DNA of 32,410 nt from a bacterium C-53 (GTDB lineage: Bacteria; Bacillota; Clostridia; Lachnospirales; Lachnospiraceae), in contig RAZD01000032.1 in the NCBI GenBank assembly GCA_003612525.1, positions 1 through 32,410 on the forward strand. The letters are read 5' to 3'. Shown here piece by piece: positions 26,315 through 32,410 of the stretch. Under the pieces are notes generated by a model. That model saw only the letters and a list, made by a program, of their open reading frames with translations. It ran no database searches and was not told the origin of the DNA. Position 1 is the first letter of the stretch. The number at the start of each line of letters is the position of its first letter. Made by a program: the position numbers and the translations under genes.

Positions 26315-27517
26315 TTATGCAAAGCAACACTCTCTATTGAAATCAAAAACAGCTCCCGGCTCCTCCCAATAAAGAGAGGTTTCATGAATGCCATGTGATA
26401 CTAACTCTTTCATAATTTCTTTCGCCACATCTGCATCACCCACCGCTATAAGAATCAGGTCAAATGAATAATGACTGATTTCTTTTCCATCAACAACATA
26501 CGTGTCTTGAAAATACGCATTAAAATTTTTTCCATCAGCGACAGCTGATATTTCTATATCATGATAATTTCTTAATTGCAGGTAATAATCCTTCCCTACG
26601 CTGCCAACACCATAAATGACAATTTTTTTACCTCTCAACATATCAACTCTTCGAAAAAAATATCTTGGTATATGTATGTGTCCTATCTCTTCAATCCTTT
26701 CAACCATTTTTCCAACAAAAAACACATCCAAAGCACTTTTCACCTTCTTATACTCATTCCTGTTCTGAAAAAGGTCAGAAACAGATTCATATAAATGGCA
26801 TATTTGTATCATATGATCGACAGGTTTTGTATGAGAAATCGAATTTTCTCTAAACTGGTAGAAATATTCTGCATAGGATATTACAGATACCATACCGCAT
26901 TCCATCAGGCAGCTGCATGTACTTATAAAATCTTCCCCATATTGTTGTGAATCTGTAACCTGGGCATACGCCTTTTGAATTAATTCCGATTTATATAGCT
27001 TTGACCATACATTACAGGACATTTGAAAATTCTTCTTCTTCATCAGAATCAATCCATTACACAAATAATCCAATCTGTCTTTCGAAATATCAAAAACACC
27101 AGGTAAACAATGAAAATACTGCTTCTCTCTGGCATACTCCACCACATAACCCATCTGCGAGATATCTGCATGTGTTTGAAGAATATCCTGTAGTAAATGT
27201 TCATAAAACTGATTTCCAATATAATCATCTGAATCTACAAAACCAATAAACTCTCCCGATGCCCTCGCCAATCCCGCCTTACGTGCACTTACCAGTCCTC
27301 CGTTTTCTTTGTGTACCACACAAATCCGGTCATCTTTTTCAGCATACTTATCACAAAGTTCTCCTGACCCATCTGTCGATCCATCATCGACTAAAATAAT
27401 CTCCAAATTACGGTATGTTTGTGAAATAATGCTGTCAAGACACGTTCCTAAATACGCAAAAACATTATAAACCGGTACAATTACTGATATTATGTTCAAA
27501 CTATCCTTTACATCCAT
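26315..27517 (-). CDS. GT2 glycosyltransferase with C-terminal Rossmann-like module (copy 3)
   Basis: 400 residues. GT2 core: ISVIVPVYNVFAYLGTCLDS, LVDDGSTDGS, HKENGGLVSARKAGL and FVDSDDYIG. The region MSCNVWSKLYKSELI and YGEDFIS is typical of the acceptor half. The C-terminal module starts KKIVIYGVGSVGKDYY, then SAVADGKN and FDLILIAVGDADV. ATG 27517 has AGGA at an 11-base gap and lies 13 bases after the small membrane-anchored protein. The GT2 and module pairing matches copies 1, 2 and 4, suggesting duplication of one fused gene. Confidence 0.88.
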   Translation of the reverse strand: MDVKDSLNIISVIVPVYNVFAYLGTCLDSIISQTYRNLEIILVDDGSTDGSGELCDKYAEKDDRICVVHKENGGLVSARKAGLARASGEFIGFVDSDDYIGNQFYEHLLQDILQTHADISQMGYVVEYAREKQYFHCLPGVFDISKDRLDYLCNGLILMKKKNFQMSCNVWSKLYKSELIQKAYAQVTDSQQYGEDFISTCSCLMECGMVSVISYAEYFYQFRENSISHTKPVDHMIQICHLYESVSDLFQNRNEYKKVKSALDVFFVGKMVERIEEIGHIHIPRYFFRRVDMLRGKKIVIYGVGSVGKDYYLQLRNYHDIEISAVADGKNFNAYFQDTYVVDGKEISHYSFDLILIAVGDADVAKEIMKELVSHGIHETSLYWEEPGAVFDFNRECCFA

Positions 27518-27530
27518 GATACTGATTTTC

Positions 27531-28007
27531 CTAAACTTCGTACAAAATATCTTCTAATGAAATGACCGGACACTCCACTTTTTCTAAAAGCTTTTCCTCT
27601 ACTTCATCAAAAAATGTAATTGCAGTGACTACTACTGCGTCAATCGGATCCAACTCATCTTCCATAGTATATAATTTGATCTCCGAACGGAGAGAATCCG
27701 CATTTTTATCAATCCCATATGCAACCGTTATATCCGTATCCTTCAATTCATTTAACAAAGTTTCCCCTGCATAGCTCATACCATAAATGGCAATTTTCTT
27801 ATAATTATTATACTCAAAATAAGATACAAGACTTTTTCCTGCCTGGTTCAGTCTCACCCATTGATTCATCATAAAAAACATTTGCAAATGCTTCTCTGAC
27901 ATATCCTTCGTCTTTTTCACTTTCTTATTGCTCACATTTCCCGTCGCACCTGCCCCTAATGCCGCACCTACGATCATCGACAGTGCTGAAATTGTTGCTT
28001 TCCTCAT
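27531..28007 (-). CDS. Stand-alone Rossmann-like module with N-terminal membrane segment
   Basis: 158 residues, no named family recognised. After MRK, residues 4-24 are hydrophobic and rich in small residues (SALSMIVGAALGAGATG), followed by the strongly basic NKKVKKTK. By the positive-inside rule the C-terminal part should face the cytoplasm, unless the segment is cleaved. Residues about 70-155 form the same module as in the neighbours: KKIAIYGMSYAGETLL, then YGIDKNAD and IDAVVVTA. No catalytic domain is attached. ATG 28007 has a perfect AGGAGG at a seven-base gap, which decides it over a GTG at 28025. It could be a membrane anchor or regulator for the fused enzymes; that is inference. Confidence 0.8.
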   Translation of the reverse strand: MRKATISALSMIVGAALGAGATGNVSNKKVKKTKDMSEKHLQMFFMMNQWVRLNQAGKSLVSYFEYNNYKKIAIYGMSYAGETLLNELKDTDITVAYGIDKNADSLRSEIKLYTMEDELDPIDAVVVTAITFFDEVEEKLLEKVECPVISLEDILYEV

Positions 28008-28050
28008 TTCTTGCCCTCCTGACACCGTTGTCTTCTTCTATATTGATCTA

Positions 28051-29286
28051 TCATGTCCAGCTATAATCCTCAAACAACATAGCATTTATACAATATATAT
28101 TTTTAAACCTCAATATCTCTAAATTACGGATGATCTCATCCTGATACTTATCAGTTGTCGCTACAATTACTGTGGTGCATGCTCTTTTATTGAGATAAAA
28201 ATCTATTGGTCTGACCTCCATATCCGGTTCACAGTGTTCCACTTTAGTTACGGCAATTTCTATACAACTATACGGTTTATGCCGCCTGACATATTTATAA
28301 ACTTTTCTTCCTATATAACCTGCTCCATAAATAAGAATGGTATCCGCATCGCTGATCACATTGTCAAGCCTCTCCTTATCCTTATATATTTCTGTATAAT
28401 TATAGTAATTATTTATATTACAAATGCTGGCTTCACTATATGTTTTTCTGATAATCTCCGTGCGAATAAACGCATCTACCTTCACCGCTGCATTCACAAC
28501 TCCAATTTCTTTTTTCACAAACTGATAATAATATATATAGTTTCCATACACTTTCAGCAAATCATTCCAACATTTTTCATGCAGACGTGCCAACCCACAT
28601 TCTGCCGAAATCTTTAGAACATCTCCAATTCCATACAAAGTATCCTTTATCTTACATGCATCATATTTATTCTCACTGAAATGCACCCTGCATATATATA
28701 TGGTCTTATCTATTGAATAAAACCTTTCCGCGCATACCATTGCTTTTACCAAAAAAGGGGGATCCTGATACCTGATATAAGGAGGATAAAATATCTTATG
28801 TTTAATAAGCATCTCCCGACAAAACATATATCTTACATGATAATAACAATCCTGAAATTCCTTGTACTTTATATATCCGTTTTTCGTAAAAGGCTTATGT
28901 CCGTCATAAAACTGCCCATCCTCATATAGTCTTTTGACATTACCGCCGCAAATTAGTGCACAATTTTCAACAGCAGCCGTATATAAATCCTCCAAAACCG
29001 TTTCGTCCGCATAGTAGTCATCTGGATCCATAAATACTATATACTCGCCTTTCGCATGCGCGATTCCATTATTTCTGGCACACCCTGCCCCTTTGTTCTC
29101 CTGCTCTAAAATCAAAATCCGATCATCCTTATAGCCGTCCAGAATCCGCCGGGAATTGTCGGTAGAACCATCATTTATACAGATAATTTCTATATTGGAT
29201 AATGTTTGACATACAATGCTGTCAAGACACTTCTCCAGATACTTTTCTGCATTAAAAACCGGAACAATTACAGAGACACAAACCAT
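28051..29286 (-). CDS. GT2 glycosyltransferase with C-terminal Rossmann-like module (copy 4)
   Basis: 411 residues. GT2 core: VSVIVPVFNAEKYLEKCLDS, CINDGSTDNS, QENKGAGCARNNGI and FMDPDDYY as the metal site. The middle has YIRYQDPPFLVKAM, the place of the acceptor-side acidic residue. The C-terminal module begins TILIYGAGYIGRKVY and later has TTVIVATTDK. ATG 29286 lies one base after the stop of the FkbM gene (TAGAATG), with AAAGGA upstream inside that gene, so translation is likely coupled. A longer reading to 29310 lacks an SD. Confidence 0.88.
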   Translation of the reverse strand: MVCVSVIVPVFNAEKYLEKCLDSIVCQTLSNIEIICINDGSTDNSRRILDGYKDDRILILEQENKGAGCARNNGIAHAKGEYIVFMDPDDYYADETVLEDLYTAAVENCALICGGNVKRLYEDGQFYDGHKPFTKNGYIKYKEFQDCYYHVRYMFCREMLIKHKIFYPPYIRYQDPPFLVKAMVCAERFYSIDKTIYICRVHFSENKYDACKIKDTLYGIGDVLKISAECGLARLHEKCWNDLLKVYGNYIYYYQFVKKEIGVVNAAVKVDAFIRTEIIRKTYSEASICNINNYYNYTEIYKDKERLDNVISDADTILIYGAGYIGRKVYKYVRRHKPYSCIEIAVTKVEHCEPDMEVRPIDFYLNKRACTTVIVATTDKYQDEIIRNLEILRFKNIYCINAMLFEDYSWT

Positions 29287-29287
29287 T

Positions 29288-30226
29288 CTATTTATTTTCC
29301 TTTCGCTCATAAATAACTGTTCTATTATATTTGCTGATTGGATGATAACCTTTGCTCATAAGAAATTGGCATACATCACTAACTAATACATCCGAAAGTG
29401 TCATTCTGCGTTGTTCTACCAAAATGCATTCAAACAAAGTCTCTGACCAATCAATTGAATCAAGCACCTGCATTTCCATTCCTTCAACATCAATGTCAAT
29501 ATAATCCACTTTTTTAAATCCATATTGCCTGCAAACTGAGTCCAGCCTTCTTACAGGTACTTTCTTGACATTCAGAACTTCGTCTTTCACTTCATTCACT
29601 TCTTCACAACAAAACGTATTTAGAGCGCTGTCGGAAAATTCATAATAATCTAATTCTGTTTCTTCACTCCCTATGCCACAATTTAAATTGATATCTTCAT
29701 TTCTAAAGTAATTCAATAGTCTATAATTATTGCAATTCGGTTCAATATTAATTCTTCTCCACCCCTGTTTGTAAGCCCAATATGTATTTGACCACCTGAA
29801 TGGATGATTGGCTCCAACATCAATATACCGCCCTGTCTCTCTCCCATAAAATCTCTGTCTTAGATATACTTCCTCACCATCATGAGAATATATTTTATAA
29901 TTCGGTTTCTCCCAAATATTTTTCAGTGCTCCACTCTCTGTGGAATAATAATACAGGTCATTTTTATCTATATTACCGGCAATACATTGAAACACGATTG
30001 CGTCAATAAAATCTGCTCTCTGCGGCGTAACAATAATTTTATCAATCTTATCTTGCTCATATAGTTCTTTCATTCTTTTAAAATGAATCACTTTTATGCC
30101 TTCTATCTCAGAATTCTGCAGATGAATATCATTATCACAAAACAATAAGCGTTCTTTCTGCAAATTCCCCTTTCTCAAGACAGAATTTCCATATTTTCCT
30201 GCACCAAATAATATTATTTTCTTCAT
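29288..30226 (-). CDS. FkbM family methyltransferase with N-terminal Rossmann-like module
   Basis: 312 residues. The N-terminal module (about 1-100) starts MKKIILFGAGKYGNSVL, with LLFCDNDIH after strand two and KIIVTPQ. The FkbM SAM-methyltransferase domain (about 115-310) has GRYIDVGANHPFRWSNTYWA, GWRRINIEPN, VRRLDSVCR and the aspartate motif VDYIDIDVEGMEMQVLDS. FkbM enzymes O-methylate sugars or other hydroxyls, so this probably decorates the glycan. ATG 30226 is preferred because it gives the natural module start; GGAG lies 12 bases upstream. GTG 30244 is the alternative. Confidence 0.87.
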   Translation of the reverse strand: MKKIILFGAGKYGNSVLRKGNLQKERLLFCDNDIHLQNSEIEGIKVIHFKRMKELYEQDKIDKIIVTPQRADFIDAIVFQCIAGNIDKNDLYYYSTESGALKNIWEKPNYKIYSHDGEEVYLRQRFYGRETGRYIDVGANHPFRWSNTYWAYKQGWRRINIEPNCNNYRLLNYFRNEDINLNCGIGSEETELDYYEFSDSALNTFCCEEVNEVKDEVLNVKKVPVRRLDSVCRQYGFKKVDYIDIDVEGMEMQVLDSIDWSETLFECILVEQRRMTLSDVLVSDVCQFLMSKGYHPISKYNRTVIYERKENK

Positions 30227-30274
30227 TTCTATATATTTCTCCACATTTCACTCTACTATCGTATATAAAACATT

Positions 30275-31498
30275 CTATAGATTTAAAAAATTATTTTTAC
30301 CATAATAAATAGCGGTAAAATCTTCCTGTCCCGGGCAACCATAAATCAGGCTGCTAATCTCCAATTTCTTAAATCCCTGTTCTCTCAGGAAACGATCCCC
30401 GTCTTCATAACATGCCCGCTCTGAATTATCCCAAATGATTATACCGTCTTCCTTTAACCGGGCAACAGCGTTTCTGGCACATCGAACTCTGTCTCTGCCA
30501 TCAATCAAAATGATGTCAAAGCATTCATCCTCATCCAAAATTGTGCGGCAATACTCTCCATCATATGTCAGTTTACAGTATTTTAATCTTACATGGTCCG
30601 GTACAATATCCAGCATCTTGTCATACCATGTTCTTTCATGTTCAACAGTTACCACCTCTTTTACATTCTGGCTCCAAAATAAAGTACTGTTGCCAGCTCC
30701 CCACTCAAAAACACGCATTGAATGATTTAAATGACTTTTCACCAGATCAATCACACTTTTTCCCCACCATGGATTTATAAACAGATTTTCATCATAGAAA
30801 AAATCCTCATCTTCATGTGGAAGAATCCAGCTCGCTAAAAGGCCTGAGTGCACTAAATATGTACTGCTTATCAACGTTCGCAACAATTCTTTTGAAAGGT
30901 TATAAATATCTAAATGCTTGTTGAGCACCTGTTTGCACACTCGAAACCCCTCATTCGAATTCGCTCTGAAATTATACAGAATAAGAATAGGATATGGTAA
31001 TTTATATCGACATACCCTTGTTCGATCATCTTTTAATATATCAAAGTATCGATTGCCACGCCTTAACTCATTCTGTTTTCTTCTTATCAAATCCACACAA
31101 ATAATGTCCGGTAAAATACAATTAATATACTCTTCATAAAACCATTCCGCTGATTGAAGTTTCATATCTTTAAGTATATTTATTAGTATTTCAGAATCAG
31201 TTAAACATTGGTCACCCCCAACCCGAATCACATAACCATCCTTTAAATTCTCTTCCGCAATAATATCTATAAATCTTTTATTTACGTGTTCTTCATGCGT
31301 AATTCTCACATCAACTTCATTGCGCCGTAATACTTCAATTAATTCTGTATTTTCAAAACAGTCATAAACACCTGCTATTATGTTACTGCTAATTTCTCTG
31401 CATTTTGAAATTGTATATTCGATGATATATTTTCCGTTCACTTCTCTTAACAGCCATTGATTGTATCTTGAATCACATTGCAGATATATTATGTTCAT
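30275..31498 (-). CDS. SpsF-like nucleotidyltransferase domain fused to SAM methyltransferase
   Basis: 407 residues. Residues about 1-130 resemble the SpsF/CMP-KDO-type cytidylyltransferases (IIYLQCDSRYNQWLLREVNG, GVYDCFEN, VNKRFIDII, VIRVGGDQCLTDSEI) but lack the usual K-V-L of the nucleotide loop and have GGDQ where RxTGDxP is expected, so activity is uncertain. Residues about 230-405 form a class I methyltransferase: MRVFEWGAGNSTLFW (motif I), VTVEHERTWYD, and FDIILIDGRDRVRCA. The link between is helical. ATG 31498 has GGAG at an eight-base gap. Possible role: activation or methylation of a modifying group on the glycan. Confidence 0.72.
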   Translation of the reverse strand: MNIIYLQCDSRYNQWLLREVNGKYIIEYTISKCREISSNIIAGVYDCFENTELIEVLRRNEVDVRITHEEHVNKRFIDIIAEENLKDGYVIRVGGDQCLTDSEILINILKDMKLQSAEWFYEEYINCILPDIICVDLIRRKQNELRRGNRYFDILKDDRTRVCRYKLPYPILILYNFRANSNEGFRVCKQVLNKHLDIYNLSKELLRTLISSTYLVHSGLLASWILPHEDEDFFYDENLFINPWWGKSVIDLVKSHLNHSMRVFEWGAGNSTLFWSQNVKEVVTVEHERTWYDKMLDIVPDHVRLKYCKLTYDGEYCRTILDEDECFDIILIDGRDRVRCARNAVARLKEDGIIIWDNSERACYEDGDRFLREQGFKKLEISSLIYGCPGQEDFTAIYYGKNNFLNL

Positions 31499-31539
31499 TA
31501 CTTACTCTCCTTCATCGTTATATAACATCAGAACAGACA

Positions 31540-32292
31540 TCATCTCAATTCGTCAAATAATTCCAGACATCTCCTGGAAATATAACAGTTTTCTAAATCA
31601 TGAACGGCTGTATATTCCCGTAAGATTCTCATCGTACTTCTATTTTTGGCCTTAATACTTTTATCAGAAAGCATGTTCTCATATAAGTCTTTTCCAAAAT
31701 CATCCTTATCGATCTTAATCTCATTGCAACCCATTAAATAAGCGCATAAAACCCGCTGGGCCAGATCCCGTTTTTCATCCGACAACCTGCGAATCCGATG
31801 TAAGTTGTTCAATACTTTCGTATATTTCTCTCTGGAAAATGCATTGATTGTAAATCCAAACTTTGAATACCAGGATTCGCCTGTCAAAACTACCGGTATG
31901 CCATATGCACTTGCCTCCACCCCAATTGTCCCCCGAACCGTAATCATTACATCTGCAAGTCTGTATGCAACTTCATTACTCCATCGGTTATCAAAAAGAG
32001 CAATATTATCTCCCCCATATTCCCTCAAAAGCCTTACTCCATTGTCTCCATGATATCTCTCGAAATCCGGATGAATCTTTAAAATCCAATTCACGTTTTT
32101 AATCTTTGAAGCAATACAAAGCGTTTCCTTCAATGCTTCATAATAATCCTTAAACAGCAATCTTTCACTTGTATGAGGTGCATCTGATAAGCAATGTGCC
32201 ATAATAAATACATTTTTCTTTTTTCTGTCAAGACGCATCTCCTCTGCTGCATTATCACATTCAATCTTTTTCTTTCTGGCATCCATATTCAC
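31540..32292 (-). CDS. Capsule polysaccharide synthesis-like protein, 5' part missing or frameshifted
   Basis: The visible part resembles the Capsule_synth (KpsC/KpsS-like) group: VFIMAHCLSDAPHTSERLLF, WILKIHPDFERYHG and TVRGTIGVEASAYGIPVVL. These GT-B proteins act in surface-polymer assembly. From GTG 32292 it would be 250 residues, but there is no SD and the reading stays coding-like upstream (ITKREARIAIDRYF-type sequence) to a TGA at 32380-32382. Beyond that, coding-like sequence continues in another frame to the window edge. So this is probably the 3' part of a longer gene; see the finding at 32293-32410. Confidence 0.7.
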   Translation of the reverse strand: MNMDARKKKIECDNAAEEMRLDRKKKNVFIMAHCLSDAPHTSERLLFKDYYEALKETLCIASKIKNVNWILKIHPDFERYHGDNGVRLLREYGGDNIALFDNRWSNEVAYRLADVMITVRGTIGVEASAYGIPVVLTGESWYSKFGFTINAFSREKYTKVLNNLHRIRRLSDEKRDLAQRVLCAYLMGCNEIKIDKDDFGKDLYENMLSDKSIKAKNRSTMRILREYTAVHDLENCYISRRCLELFDELR

Positions 32293-32410
32293 AATCTGCG
32301 GAACATCACATTGTCCCTGCCAATACTTACAAAAATAACGGTCAATTGCAATCCGAGCTTCCCGTTTTGTAACCGACTTTCATATTTTGAAAGCGAGCTT
32401 CAAAATTTGT

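Noticed and set aside
26302-26394. Longer N-terminus for GT2 copy 2
   Set aside because: The extra residues lie inside the upstream GT2 gene; a perfect AGGAGG precedes the ATG at 26301.
1-32410. tRNA or rRNA genes, CRISPR arrays, insertion sequences, phage attachment sites
   Set aside because: None seen: no transposase or integrase motifs, no regularly spaced repeats, and no tRNA-like cloverleaf noticed.

Overview
The window looks like chromosome from a spore-forming Clostridia, most likely Lachnospiraceae-like. The evidence is spoIVB at the left end, the order recN-argR-nadK-tlyA-dxs-ispA-xseB-xseA-nusB-Asp23 that is common in that class, purine-rich Shine-Dalgarno (SD) sites, and a low to moderate GC content. 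This is inference from gene content, not a database match. Every gene I could support lies on the minus strand, so transcription runs from right to left.

Region 1 (about 1-14,130) is a housekeeping block. In transcription order it holds a hemerythrin-like protein, a 70-residue protein, release factor 3, a transglutaminase-fold lipoprotein, an Asp23/Gls24 protein, nusB, xseA, xseB, ispA, dxs, tlyA, nadK, argR, recN and spoIVB. Genes from nusB to argR overlap or abut tightly. I see a promoter before the hemerythrin gene, with a perfect palindrome over its -10, and a weaker one before the Asp23 gene. Hairpin terminators lie after the Asp23 gene and after spoIVB.

Region 2 (about 14,130-14,428) is non-coding: the end of the surface-polymer operon followed by the hemerythrin promoter and leader.

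Region 3 (14,429-16,919) holds a GatD-like zinc polyol-phosphate dehydrogenase, an IspD/TarI-like cytidylyltransferase and a ribulose-phosphate 3-epimerase homologue. Together they could turn ribulose-5-phosphate into a CDP-pentitol. Immediately upstream is a TagF-like CDP-alditol phosphotransferase that could use such a donor.

Region 4 (16,949 to the right edge) is an AT-rich surface-glycan or teichoic-acid-like cluster: TagF-like transferase, fucosyltransferase-like protein, GT-D (DUF1792-like) transferase, four GT2 and one GT4 glycosyltransferases, an alkaline-phosphatase-superfamily protein, an FkbM methyltransferase, a nucleotidyltransferase/methyltransferase fusion, and a capsule-synthesis-like protein cut by the window edge. 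No flippase, polymerase, ABC exporter or priming transferase is in view, so the cluster continues to the right.

The most striking observation is a small Rossmann-like module (start like I-Y-G-x-G, then often an acidic residue after the second strand) fused to catalytic domains of at least five unrelated families across the cluster, N-terminal in some and C-terminal in others. A 158-residue protein carries the module alone behind one membrane segment. This could be a shared ligand-sensing or assembly module that gathers the enzymes at the membrane; that role is inference.
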